Below, one piece after another: positions 35,600-45,500 of a stretch of DNA of 64,000 bases; the stretch's first letter is position 1; each line of letters starts with the position of its first letter. The translations under genes and the position numbers were made by a program. The notes under the pieces were generated by a model. It saw nothing but the letters and a program-made list of their open reading frames with translations. It made no database searches and was not told the origin of the DNA. The DNA comes from Ilumatobacter sp963746265 (GTDB lineage Bacteria; Actinomycetota; Acidimicrobiia; Acidimicrobiales; Ilumatobacteraceae), in the NCBI GenBank assembly GCA_963746265.1, contig CAVVAM010000014.1, forward strand, positions 434,001 through 498,000. The letters run 5' to 3'.

Positions 35600-37234
35600 A
35601 TGCGTTCGCTGATCCTGGCCGTCGAGAGCAGCGAGATCGAGGTCACCGAGACCCTCGTCGTCGGAGTGATGCTCGTGGCGGCGCTGGTCGGCATCGCGGT
35701 CAGCCGACTGCGACTGCCGTACACGGTCGCGTTGGTGCTGGTCGGATTCATCCTCAGCTTGTTCGGTGTGTTCCAGACCGTCAGCCTCACCAACGAGCTG
35801 ATCCTGCTGGTCTTCCTCCCACCGTTGCTGTTCGAGGGGGCGATCAACATGGACCTGGACGATCTGGTGCTGCGATGGCACCAGGTCGGCGTGCTGGCGA
35901 TCCTCGGTACTGCGGTCTCAGCGGGTGTGCTCGCCGCCGGTCTGACGTGGGTGCCCGGCATGCCGTTCGAACTGGCGGTCGTGCTGGCGGTGATGTTGGC
36001 GCCCACCGACCCAGTCAGCGTGCTGGCGATCTTCAAGGAGCACGGCGTCGGAACCGGGTTGCGCACGCTGATGGAGGGCGAATCGATCTTCAACGACGCG
36101 CTCGCGATCGTCCTGTACCTCATCGCGGTCGACGTCGCGTTCGGAACGGAGGCGGTCACGTTCCAGGACGGCCTCGTCGAGTTCGGGACCGAGGTCGTCG
36201 TCGGTACGTCGGTCGGACTGCTGGTCGGGTTCGTGGCGCACCGCCTCATGAGCACGCTCGACGACCACCTGGTGGAGATCACACTGTCACTGGTCACCGC
36301 CTACGGGGCCTACCTCGTCGCCGACCGCCTGCGCGGCTCGGGAGTCATCGCCGTCGTCGTGGCCGGCCTGCTGATCGGCAACTACGGCACCCGACTCGCG
36401 ATGTCGGCCTCGTCGAGGGTGGCTCTGATCGACTTCTGGGAAGTGCTCGCCTTCATGGCCAACTCGGCGCTGTTCCTGCTGATGGGGCTGGCATTCGACA
36501 TCGGCGACCTCCGCGGCCGCACACTCGTCGCGGCACTCTCGGCGATCGTTGCGATGGTGCTCGGGCGGGCCGTGGTCGCGTACGGGTTGCTCCTGCCGTT
36601 CCGCAACTCGAAGGCTGCTCCCGTGCCGTCGTCGTGGCAGACAGCGGTGTTCTGGGGAGGTCTGCGCGGCTCGATCCCGATCGCGCTCGTGCTCGGCCTC
36701 GAGGATCCGACGTTCGCCGGCGTCAACGCGGTGTCGGTCGTCTTCGCCGTCGTGATGTTCTCACTGATCGTGCAGGGGCTCACCTACAAGCCGATCCTCG
36801 ATCGGCTCGGGCTGACGTCCGCGTCCGACGAGATCACCCAGTACGAGCAACTGCTCGCGGAGACGGTCGCGATGCGATCAGCACGACGCGAACTGGAGTC
36901 GATGCGGATCACGGGCGAGATCGTGCCGTCGCTGTTCGACGATCTGCACCGCGACATCGACCAACGCAACGTGGCGGCCGAGCGTGAGCTCGCCGAACTG
37001 ACCGCAGATGCCGAATCGGTTCGACGGCGGCAGGTCGCCCGCGTCGCCAGGAGGTTGGCCTCCGCGCAGAAGCAGGCGCTGTCCGAAGCGGCACGATCCG
37101 GCCGGATCGGCGAACACGTCGCGCGAACGAAGGCCAAGGAGATCGAGGTGGCGTACGAAGCCGGCAAGATCACCCGCGGCTTGGATGGCGCACTCGACCC
37201 GGTCTTGTACCCGGACGAGACGGACCCGACCTGA
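35600..37234 (+). CDS. CPA1-family Na+/H+ antiporter (NhaP-like)
   Basis: A 544-residue protein with about 12 membrane helices (1-410) including MLAPTDPVSVLAIF and EGESIFNDALAIVLY, the ND-containing ion-translocation motifs of CPA1 antiporters. A cytosolic tail of about 130 residues is rich in Glu/Arg (ELAELTADAESVRRRQ) and probably forms regulatory helices. It exchanges Na+ or K+ for H+. It neighbours a K+ channel, so this stretch groups cation-transport genes. Confidence 0.88.
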   Translation: MRSLILAVESSEIEVTETLVVGVMLVAALVGIAVSRLRLPYTVALVLVGFILSLFGVFQTVSLTNELILLVFLPPLLFEGAINMDLDDLVLRWHQVGVLAILGTAVSAGVLAAGLTWVPGMPFELAVVLAVMLAPTDPVSVLAIFKEHGVGTGLRTLMEGESIFNDALAIVLYLIAVDVAFGTEAVTFQDGLVEFGTEVVVGTSVGLLVGFVAHRLMSTLDDHLVEITLSLVTAYGAYLVADRLRGSGVIAVVVAGLLIGNYGTRLAMSASSRVALIDFWEVLAFMANSALFLLMGLAFDIGDLRGRTLVAALSAIVAMVLGRAVVAYGLLLPFRNSKAAPVPSSWQTAVFWGGLRGSIPIALVLGLEDPTFAGVNAVSVVFAVVMFSLIVQGLTYKPILDRLGLTSASDEITQYEQLLAETVAMRSARRELESMRITGEIVPSLFDDLHRDIDQRNVAAERELAELTADAESVRRRQVARVARRLASAQKQALSEAARSGRIGEHVARTKAKEIEVAYEAGKITRGLDGALDPVLYPDETDPT

Positions 37235-37237
37235 CCG

Positions 37238-38260
37238 TCAGTCGTCGAACGCCAGGAAGCTGACGCCGTCGGCACGTACGCTGGACGAACCACCCGAGCC
37301 CGACGAGGCCGCCTTCCAGAACGCCCGATAGCTCGGGTACTCGATGTCGGGTGTGACCCAGCCGCTGGCGACGAGCTCGTCGTGCAGTGCCGGCAGGTTT
37401 CGCCACGGCACACCCATGTCCACGTGATGAGCGAGGTGCCAACCCGTGTGGTACGGCACCATCCAGTAGCGTGCGATCAGCGACTGACGGATCACGTGGG
37501 TGGTCTCGCGGCGGTCGCCCGATCGGATCATGCCGCCGTGTTCGGCGATCGCTCGGAGCCGATTCGAGACCCGCCACAGGGTGGACCACGAGAGGATCCA
37601 GACCACATACGCAAGCGGGCGCATGAATGCGATCGACGCACCGATCAGCACCAGATGCAGCGCCGCGATCTGCAGCGCCTCGGTCCGGCGCTTGCGGATC
37701 GCCCCGAACAGCACCTTGAAGTTCTTGTAGGCGCTGATCCCGATCGCGTCCCTGGTCAGCTTCCGACGCCAGGAATCCCTCGGGATCGGATACCCGGCGT
37801 ACAGGGATGCGTCGGGCTCGGCCGGACCCATCTCGTCTCGGTGGTGGGCGAAGTGTGCCCGCCGGTATGCCAGCATCGCCTGGTACGAGGAGTAGGCGAG
37901 GAAGCGGCCGATCCAGTCATTGGCCCGCCGGTTGGAGAACAACAGACGGTGGGCAGCCTCGTGGCCGAGGATGTTGAGGCACACGTGCCCACGGATCATC
38001 AGCACGAACGCGACCACATACGACCACCAGGTGTTGATCACCGCAGCTGCGATCACCACGCCGTAGGACTGCAGCAGCGTCGAGAGCACCGCCACTGCGT
38101 TGCGCGCGTTGGGGATGCGCCGCAGGTCGTCCCGCAACGGTCGGGTGGGCTTGCCGGTCTCGTTCAGCCGGTCGGTCGGCAAGACGTCGGGGAGCAGTTC
38201 CGCCGGCGGCACCATGTTCACTCGGTGCGCTCGGGCGTTTCCTGTCGTCGTCATCGCCAT
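37238..38260 (-). CDS. membrane fatty acid desaturase
   Basis: A 340-residue di-iron desaturase (PF00487) with three His boxes: GHEAAH, HFAHH and HLAHH (in TGWHLAHHVDMG), plus hydrophobic segments before and between them. It introduces a double bond into acyl chains or oxidises a related lipid. ATG 38260 is preceded by TAACAT at 6 nt, the leaderless arrangement. It is divergent from the PaaX-type regulator with only 27 bp between starts. Confidence 0.85.
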   Translation of the reverse strand: MAMTTTGNARAHRVNMVPPAELLPDVLPTDRLNETGKPTRPLRDDLRRIPNARNAVAVLSTLLQSYGVVIAAAVINTWWSYVVAFVLMIRGHVCLNILGHEAAHRLLFSNRRANDWIGRFLAYSSYQAMLAYRRAHFAHHRDEMGPAEPDASLYAGYPIPRDSWRRKLTRDAIGISAYKNFKVLFGAIRKRRTEALQIAALHLVLIGASIAFMRPLAYVVWILSWSTLWRVSNRLRAIAEHGGMIRSGDRRETTHVIRQSLIARYWMVPYHTGWHLAHHVDMGVPWRNLPALHDELVASGWVTPDIEYPSYRAFWKAASSGSGGSSSVRADGVSFLAFDD

Positions 38261-38287
38261 GACGAGATGTTACATTCGTTGATCACT
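38261..38287. promoter_or_regulatory. 27-bp divergent promoter between desaturase and PaaX-type regulator
   Basis: The whole gap must contain both promoters. The minus strand has TAACAT 6 nt before the desaturase ATG, and the plus strand has TACATT within the same bases, 11 nt before GTG 38288. The -35 regions must lie inside the opposite coding sequences, so the two genes cannot be transcribed independently at full rate. Confidence 0.5.
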
Positions 38288-39061
38288 GTGAGCAAGCTTC
38301 GTGATACGCCGGTCGAGGGGCTGCGGCCCTTCAGCGCTCGGTCCCTCGCCCTGTCCGTCATGCTCGGCAGTCATCCCCCGGAAATGCCTGCACGAGCACT
38401 CGTCGATCTCGCCGAGCTGTTCGGCATCGCTGGTGGCACGATGCGTACGGCGCTCTCGCGCTCGGTGGCGAACGGCGAGATCGCCGTCCACGACGGTCAC
38501 TACCGCCTGACCGAACGCCTCCTCGACCGCCAGCGCGCTCAGGACACCGGCCGGAGGCCTCCGCCCGAACCCTGGGACGGGCGGTGGCACACCGTGGTCG
38601 CGGCCACCGACCAACGCGAGCTCGTCGACCGGCGACGCTTCCGGTCGTCGATGGACAACCACCGGTTCGGGGAACTGCGACCCGACATCTGGATGCGCCC
38701 CGCGAACCTGCCGATGCCGGTCGCCGCGCACGACTGGATCGCCACCACCGCACCCGTCGAAGGCATCGGCAACGACGAGTTGGTCGAACGACTCTGGGAC
38801 CGGTCTGCGATCACGACGGCAGCCGGCGACCTGCTCGGCGAGATGCATCGCTGCCGCAGCGGCTACGACTGGGACGACGTCGCATCGATCCCGGAACTGT
38901 TCGTGGTCTCGGCGCGCATCGTTCGATTCCTCCGCAGCGACCCCCTGTTGCCCACCGAATTGACCCCTGCCGACTGGCCGATCGCCGAGGTACGCAGCCG
39001 GTACGACCGCTTCGAACTCGACCACCAGCGACTGCTCCAGCAGTTCTTGCGATCGAGCTGA
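38288..39061 (+). CDS. PaaX-family transcriptional regulator
   Basis: A 257-residue protein with an N-terminal winged-helix (residues 15-90, DLAELFGIAGGTMRTALSRS) and a C-terminal dimer domain with WHTVVAATDQRELVDRRRFR and a final helix EVRSRYDRFELDHQRLLQQF, matching PaaX (PF07848/PF08223). PaaX binds aryl- or acyl-CoA ligands in known members. The position opposite a desaturase suggests control of lipid modification by an acyl-CoA-like signal; that is inference. GTG 38288 is chosen from the domain start. Confidence 0.82.
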   Translation: MSKLRDTPVEGLRPFSARSLALSVMLGSHPPEMPARALVDLAELFGIAGGTMRTALSRSVANGEIAVHDGHYRLTERLLDRQRAQDTGRRPPPEPWDGRWHTVVAATDQRELVDRRRFRSSMDNHRFGELRPDIWMRPANLPMPVAAHDWIATTAPVEGIGNDELVERLWDRSAITTAAGDLLGEMHRCRSGYDWDDVASIPELFVVSARIVRFLRSDPLLPTELTPADWPIAEVRSRYDRFELDHQRLLQQFLRSS

Positions 39062-39196
39062 CCGGCCACCGCGCCGGCTCGGACCGCGCGCCGACGCCGT
39101 CGGCCCGCGGTCGGACCCCGGATGCAGCACGCCCCCGCCCGACCGGGTACTGTCGACGTTCTCAACCGTCCACGTCTCAGACCGAGGGGAGTCACA

Positions 39197-39657
<461 letters not shown>

Positions 39658-39661
<4 letters not shown>

Positions 39662-40482
39662 TCCCCGCCGCATTCGACTACGTCCGGGCCGGATCGGCCG
39701 ATGAAGCGATCAGCCTGATCTCCGAGCACGGCGACGAGGCCAAGTTCCTCGCCGGCGGGCACAGTCTCCTGCCCCTCATGAAGCTGCGCCTCGCCCAGCC
39801 GACGGTCCTCGTCGACATCGGCCGCGTCTCCGACCTCTCCTACGTCAACGACGCCGGCGATCATGTCGCGATCGGGGCGCTCACCCGCCACATGGACGTC
39901 GAGAACAGCGACATCCTCCGCGAGCACGTTCCGCTGCTCGCTCACGCGGCCGGCCACGTCGGCGACCCGCAGGTGCGTCACCGCGGCACGATCGGCGGGT
40001 CCATCGCCCATGCCGATCCCGCCTCCGACCTGCCGGCGACGACGCTCGCCCTCGGTGCGACGTACGTGGTCCAGGGTGCGAACGGCACCCGCGAGATCGC
40101 GGCCGCCGACTTCTATCAGGGCTTCCTCACCTCTGCGCTCGAGCCCGACGAGATGCTGACGGAGATCCGCGTCCCGAAGATGAACGGCGCCGGCTGGAGC
40201 TTCCAGAAATTCAACCGCCGCGCCCAGGACTGGGCCATCGTCGGAGTGGCCGCCTGGAGCGGCGACGCCGGATCCGGAGTGGGACTCGTCAACATGGCCT
40301 CGGTACCCGTGCTCGCCACGGGTGTCTCGAACGCCCTCGCCGGCGGCGCCTCGATCGAGGAAGCAGCCGAGCACGCCAACGACGGGACCGACCCCCAGAG
40401 CGACATCAACGCCAGCGTCGAGTACCGCCAGCACCTCGCCAAGGTGCTGGTCAAGCGGGCACTCACCGAAGCCTCCGGCTGA
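39658..40482 (+). CDS. CoxM-type FAD-binding subunit of a molybdenum hydroxylase
   Basis: A 274-residue FAD-binding protein with FLAGGHSLLPLMKLRL and GTIGGSIAHADPASDLPA, the two flavin loops of CoxM, and the C-terminal CO-dehydrogenase flavoprotein domain. It normally works with CoxS and a roughly 800-residue CoxL. CoxL is not beside it: the next gene is convergent and unrelated. A partner elsewhere, or use of the pair as an electron-transfer module, must be assumed. Confidence 0.87.
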
Positions 40483-40515
40483 ACCACCGTCCCGCCAGGG
40501 CGGGAGAACGGGTCG

Positions 40516-42054
40516 TCAGGTCCGACCGCGGGTCGGTGCCTGTGCCCGTTGTGACGGGTCGGCCGCTCGCGGGAGAGCATCCCCAGCGCGTCCGGAGTGC
40601 GCAGCAGCGTCGACAACGACGACCTGCATCGACGATCGTGGGAGCAGACCGACACGAACCCGCCGGAGTCGGCGCTGTGTCGTGGCCACGAGGCCCGGCC
40701 CGCCGATGGCGACCACACCCGCCTCCGGGAGCTTTCCATCCCGCCCCAGGTCGGCGGGTCCGTCGACCGCAACGTGGCCGGCGAACTCGGCTTCGTGGAG
40801 CGGGCCCCATCGGCGGACGGTGCGGAGTCGGAGCTGGCCGGCGAGCACGCCGAGCGAACGTCCGTCGAGCTCCGAGAACGGTCCGACGTCGGCGAACAGC
40901 CCGGCCAGGCGGATTCGCGCTCGGCGCTCGAGCCGGAACGCGATCCTGTCGATCGGCGACCATCTCCGGAGGTGCGGGACGGCGGCGAACACCGACGGCC
41001 CGAATGACAGCATGACCAGCGTCAGCGCAGCCGCCCATCCGATCGGGCCGTGTGAGAACAACCTGCCGAGCACCCCGCCGAACAGCTCGAACCAGAACCA
41101 CACCGCCGTGACGAGGAGCCCGGCCGACACCACGGTGTTCACGACGGCGTAGGCGACGAGCGGACCGTCGCCGGGCCGCCGGTCGATGCCGAGCCGGTCG
41201 ACGGCGTCCTTGGACTCGGTGGCCAGATTGGGCTCCCGGATCACGTCGGCGAAGATGAGCGCTCCGTCGAGACCGGCGAAGGGCAGCAGGTTGGATGCGA
41301 TCGTGAACGCCGTCAGCAGTACGAAGCGGTGGAGGATCGACGTGAGGTCGCCGGTCGGTGCGAGCCAGAGCACGAGCGCGACGAGCGACGTGAACAACCA
41401 CTCGGCCCACGGCCCGGCGGCTGCCTGGACGATCCGCTGGCGGCGAGGCAACAGGAGGGCCTCGACGGATTCGACGTAGAACGCAGGGCTGCCGAGGTGG
41501 AGGCGGAACCCGACCGACGCGACGCGGCGGCCATGACGTGCGATCACGAGACCGTGGGCGAGTTCGTGGATGGCGACGGCGACGAGGGACAGCACGATGT
41601 AGATCGGGATCTGCCACGGTTCGGGGCGGAGCTCGAGCGTCCGCCCTGAGCGGATCACCGCGACGAAGGCGACGATTCCGGCGGCGCCGAGGGCGAGCTG
41701 GAACACGATCCAGCGCCGGTGCCAGGCGCGGCGGAACCAGCGCTCGTGGAGCAGCTCGATGTGCCGGTGCGCGCCGGTCCAGTGGATGTCAAACTGACGC
41801 AGGAATCGAACGAGCCTCCCGCTCGTCGGCGGTTTGACCGGCGGCGCTGTCGCGGCGAGGAAGCCGCGGGCGCCGAGCACCTCGACCAGCTCACGGTCCG
41901 GGTCGCCGGCGGTCGCGAGTTGCTCGAGCTCGTCGTCGTCGAGCAGCAGCGCAGTGCCGTCGCGCCGGTTGACGGCGACGGTGCTGGACCGCTTGCCACG
42001 CCGGGGTTCGGTCTGGATCTCCACCCAGTCACCGAGGATGGTGTCCGTGGTCAT
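40516..42054 (-). CDS. PqqD-like/M50 metalloprotease membrane protein with degenerate cNMP-binding-like tail
   Basis: A 512-residue protein from ATG 42054, with a strong GAAGGAGG site 5 nt upstream. Residues about 20-75 (TAVNRRDGTALLLDDDELEQ-like, ELVEVLGARGF) resemble the PqqD/peptide-recognition wHTH of RiPP enzymes. Membrane helices frame the M50 zinc motif IHELAHG (His163, Glu164, His167) and NLLPFAGLDG, the third ligand block. Residues about 390-490 (GLFADVGPFSELDGRSLGVL, then GPGLVATTQRRLRRVRVG) look like a worn cyclic-nucleotide-binding fold without the phosphate-binding cassette. It lies 71 bp after a repeat-peptide gene with a hairpin in between. I infer a protease or exporter handling that peptide; no activity is shown. 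Confidence 0.65.
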   Translation of the reverse strand: MTTDTILGDWVEIQTEPRRGKRSSTVAVNRRDGTALLLDDDELEQLATAGDPDRELVEVLGARGFLAATAPPVKPPTSGRLVRFLRQFDIHWTGAHRHIELLHERWFRRAWHRRWIVFQLALGAAGIVAFVAVIRSGRTLELRPEPWQIPIYIVLSLVAVAIHELAHGLVIARHGRRVASVGFRLHLGSPAFYVESVEALLLPRRQRIVQAAAGPWAEWLFTSLVALVLWLAPTGDLTSILHRFVLLTAFTIASNLLPFAGLDGALIFADVIREPNLATESKDAVDRLGIDRRPGDGPLVAYAVVNTVVSAGLLVTAVWFWFELFGGVLGRLFSHGPIGWAAALTLVMLSFGPSVFAAVPHLRRWSPIDRIAFRLERRARIRLAGLFADVGPFSELDGRSLGVLAGQLRLRTVRRWGPLHEAEFAGHVAVDGPADLGRDGKLPEAGVVAIGGPGLVATTQRRLRRVRVGLLPRSSMQVVVVDAAAHSGRAGDALPRAADPSQRAQAPTRGRT

Positions 42055-42076
42055 GGTTGCCTCCTTCTGCGGCGAC

Positions 42077-42112
42077 GGGCTCGGGGCGGAGCGTGCACCC
42101 CACCCCGAGCCC
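42077..42112 (-). terminator. hairpin between decapeptide gene and M50 gene
   Basis: A perfect 10-bp stem, GGGCTCGGGG at 42077-42086 with CCCCGAGCCC at 42103-42112, with a 16-nt loop. It begins 13 nt after the peptide stop codon, and 22 nt separate it from the M50 start. It may attenuate read-through or stabilise the peptide mRNA. Confidence 0.6.
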
Positions 42113-42124
42113 TTCAGTTGTGCC

Positions 42125-42456
42125 TCAGGGCCTGCCGCGACCCAACGTGCGGCGAGCGGGAGCACTCCGGCCGAGGGTGCGCCGCGACGGACCACGCCGT
42201 GCGAGGGTGCGCCGCGACGGGCGGTACCGGCCGAGCGTGCGCCGCGACGGACCACGCAGTCCGAGCGTGCGCCGCGACGGGCGGTGCCGGCCGAGGGTGC
42301 GCCGCGACGGGCCACGGCGGCCAAGCGTCCGACGCGACGGCGAACGCCGGCCGAGGGTGCGCCGCGACGGCGACCGACGCGACGGCTCGACACCGACGCC
42401 GTCGACGGCGATGCCGGCGCCTCGACGTCGTCGGGGTGGATGGGAACGATGTCCAT
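42125..42456 (-). CDS. decapeptide-repeat precursor-like peptide (PSRRTLGR repeats), apparent frameshift
   Basis: ATG 42456, with GAGGAG 8 nt upstream, begins MDIVPIHPDDVEAPASPSTA in one frame. From about 42384 the protein-like frame is the next one, giving eight decapeptides of the form x-P-S-R-R-T-L-G-R-x and ending at TGA 42125. Codons for R, T, L and G vary synonymously between units (CGG/CGT/CGC, ACC/ACG, CTC/CTT/TTG), which proves that frame is selected. Adding one C to the CC at 42384-42385 makes a single 110-residue protein: acidic 23-residue leader, then basic repeats. The leader/core layout and the neighbouring PqqD-like/M50 gene suggest a multi-core RiPP-type precursor. Function unknown. 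Confidence 0.6.
42166..42390 (-). repeat. 30-bp tandem repeats encoding PSRRTLGR decapeptides
   Basis: About eight units of 30 bp with a core complementary to GTGCGCCGCGACGG alternate with a 10-bp variable part. The regular period resembles a CRISPR-like or minisatellite array at first sight, but synonymous third-base changes show it is coding. Confidence 0.8.
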
Positions 42457-42551
42457 GATGGATCTCCTCACTGCGGAGCGACCGGGTGCCGACCCGCAGA
42501 TCGATCTTCGACCGTTCCGCGTTCGATGACCGTGCGGCGTGCGTCGCTCCG

Positions 42552-42571
42552 TGTGTAACGGCGCGCACTCA
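42552..42571. promoter_or_regulatory. TGTGT-type inverted repeat upstream of the decapeptide gene
   Basis: TGTGTA-N8-CACTCA (arms match at 4 of 6 positions), centred 105.5 bp before ATG 42456. It has the same total length (20 bp) as the better site at 59101-59120 and is the weakest of the four. Confidence 0.35.
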
Positions 42572-42589
42572 CCGCCGGGAGCATGCCGA

Positions 42590-45500
42590 TCAGCCAGGTG
42601 CCGACAGCCAGGGAGGTCGCGGCGTGGACGCGATGTGGAGATGGTGCACGAGCTCGGCGAGGCGTGCTCGCTCGTCGTCGGTGGTCGCGCTCACCCCGCT
42701 GGAGATCAGCCCGTCGAGCGCCAGTGCGACCTCGTAGTCGAACGCCTCGTCCTCTGCGAGCACGAGGCCGCGCCGAAACCGATCATGCGCTCGCTCGGGG
42801 TCGCCGAGCTGGAGGGCGGCCCAGCCGCGCAAACGGACGAGGGTGGACGGGAGTACGGCGACCGGGCCGGCCTCGTCCAGGTCCCGCTCGACCTGGGCGG
42901 CAAGCCACTCCGCCTCGTCGGCGCGCCCCGCCCAGACGAGGTGCTCGACACGGCGCACGTCGGTGTCGATCACCATGTGCCGCGCGTCCAGATCGACGAA
43001 CGCAGCGCGCGCCTCGTCCAGGAGGAGTCCGGCGACATCGAGATCGCCCCGTCGGAGCGCGATCCGTGCCCGACCGCTGGTCGTGGTCGCGACGCCGAGC
43101 GGGTAGTGGGCAGCACGCAAGGCCCGCTCGACGTCGTCGAGAATCGTCGCCGCCTCGTCCAGCCGGCCCTGATCGGTGAGGATCTCGGCCTGATTGTTGC
43201 GCGCCGCCTCGGCGCCGATCGTGTCGCCGACCAGCCGGTAGTAGTGGGCACTCCGCCCGTAGTGTTCGATGGCCTCCCGCCAGTTGGCCTCGTTGTACTG
43301 GGACACCCCGAGGTTGAGGTGCAGGTTCGCGAGCCCCAACGGGTCGTCCAATCCCTCCAGCAGCTCCAGTGCACGGTCGCCGTGTCGTGCCCGTTCATTC
43401 TTCTGCCCGAGCTCGCTGTACGCCATCTCGAGCTGGAGGTGAGCCTGGGCGAGCGCCGCGGTCGCTCCGGCGCGTTCGGCACCATCGACCGCCGCGCCCG
43501 CGAGCTCGATCGCTTCGCCGAAGCGTCCCTGGAAGAACCGGACGACACCCGCCACGAGGCGGAGCTCGGCCGCGAGCTCATCGTGTTCGTGGCCATCGAG
43601 CAGCTTCAACCCCTTGGTCGACCAGGTCAGTGAAGCGCGATATCGGCCGGCCCGTTCGTCGACACGTGCGTGTTTGCGGCAGAGCCGCGCCTGGTCGATC
43701 GGATCATCCGCGCGTACCCGTCGCGCCCGACCGTAGGCGGCATGTGCGTCGACCGGGCGCCCGACCAACTCGAGAGCGTCACCCAGCATCTCGGCGATGC
43801 GCGCTTGTTCGGACGGCTCGACGCCGAGCGCAGCGCCCATGGCGACGGCGCGCTCCAGATGCACGGCGGCCTCGTGCGTCGCGCCCTGATTCAGGGCGTC
43901 AGCAGCTGCAGCACGTGCCCACAGCCAGGTCGCCGGGGCGTCGCGGGCTTGGTAGGCGTGTTCGGCGATCATCGCGGCGCGGCCGGCGGCGCCGGGCCGG
44001 TCGGCCAGGATCGACGCAAGTCGGCCGTGCAGCTCGCGACGACGTTTGACCGAGAGCGCTTCGTAGGCGGCTCGGCGATAGAGGTCGTGGCGGAACTCGA
44101 CCCCGAGATCGGTCACGGTGAGGAAGTCGCGCATCAGCGCCAGTGCCTCGTCGCCCGCGCCGTACTCGTCGAGGACCAGGTCGACGATCGAACGGTCGGC
44201 CTCCATGCCGGCGACGGACAGTTCCCGAAGTATCAACCTCGAGTCGAGGTCGAGGCCGTCGATCCGGCTGGCGATGATCGCCTCGACACGGTCGGGAAGC
44301 GTCCCGGCGTCGGCACGAGCAGCGGCGAGCGCCAACTCACCCGCGAACAGCGGGTTGCCGGCCGATGCAGCCACGATGTCGGCGAGTTGTCGACGCGAGA
44401 TCGGCGCGTCCCCGATCGCATCCAGGGCTGCCTCGCGAATGGCGCGTTCGTCGAGCGACCGGAGGGCGAGCGACTCGAAGCCATCGAGCGCCTCACCGTC
44501 GGGGCGACGCGTCACGAGCACCAGCCACGGGCGCTCGACGCTGGTGAGTCCGGTCACGATCTGCCGCGAGGCCTCGTCGAACCACTGGACGTCCTCGGCG
44601 ATCCAGATCGTCGGATCGGTTCGCACCGCAGCGAGCAACTCGCTGACGACTTCGCGGGTGCGTGCGCTTCGGAACTGCTTCGAGACCGCGTCGGCGGCGC
44701 TGGTGGGGGGCACACGAACCTGGGCAACCACCGCGACCAGCGGTGCGAGCGGCAGGAGCTGCGGTGCGGACTCGGCGACTCGTTCCAGGAGCACCCGTCC
44801 GGCGGGGTCGGGCGGCATGTCGAGGGGCACACCCAGGACCGCCCGCACGACCGGGGAAATCGCCGCGTACGGGGTGGTCTGCCGGTCCCGCCGACCGTCG
44901 GCCCGGTAGACGGGAGTGGGTGCCGTCAGCTCGATCTCCTCGACCAGTCGGCTCTTGCCCAGCCCTGCTTCCGCAACGATCTCGATCGCTGCACCACGGT
45001 TGTCGAGTCGCTCGATCCGTCGCCCGATCGTGCGGAACTCGTTGTCGCGGCCGAACAGTCGACTCCGACGGCCTCGGCCGATCGCCACCGTCCTCCTCCC
45101 GCCGACCACGGCAACTTCGACCGGATCGGCGAAACCCTTCAGCAGCGCGGCCGGGGCGTCGACCGTCTCGAACGATCCGCGTACGAGGTCGGAGACGTCG
45201 GAGGTCAGCACGATCGATCCCGTCACCGCCGATCCGGCGAGGCGTGCCGCCAGGTTGACGACCGGCCCCATGACGTTGTAGGTCCGTCGCTCGTCATGCC
45301 CGACATCGCCGACGAATGCCCGACCGCGGGCGACTCCGACCCTGACCTCATGCCGCTCCGCGATCTCGCAGACGGCTTCGACCAGGCGTTCGGTGTCGTG
45401 CTCGCGGCGGATCGGCGCCCCCGCCGTGAGCAGGAGCCGAATGCGGTCGTGCTCGGAATCCGATTCCAGCCAGCAGACGTCGTGACGCCGGCACGCGGCG

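Noticed and set aside
42166..42390. Regular 30-bp repeats that could be mistaken for a CRISPR array or minisatellite
   Set aside because: Units differ at third codon positions in a way that preserves PSRRTLGR, the spacer is only 10 bp, and there are no cas genes.
42125..42568. ORF starting at 42568 in the repeat frame, reading MRAVTHGATHAARSS
   Set aside because: The repeat part of this frame is real, but the upstream part has no ribosome site and poor composition. ATG 42456 with GAGGAG plus a one-base frame correction explains the gene better.
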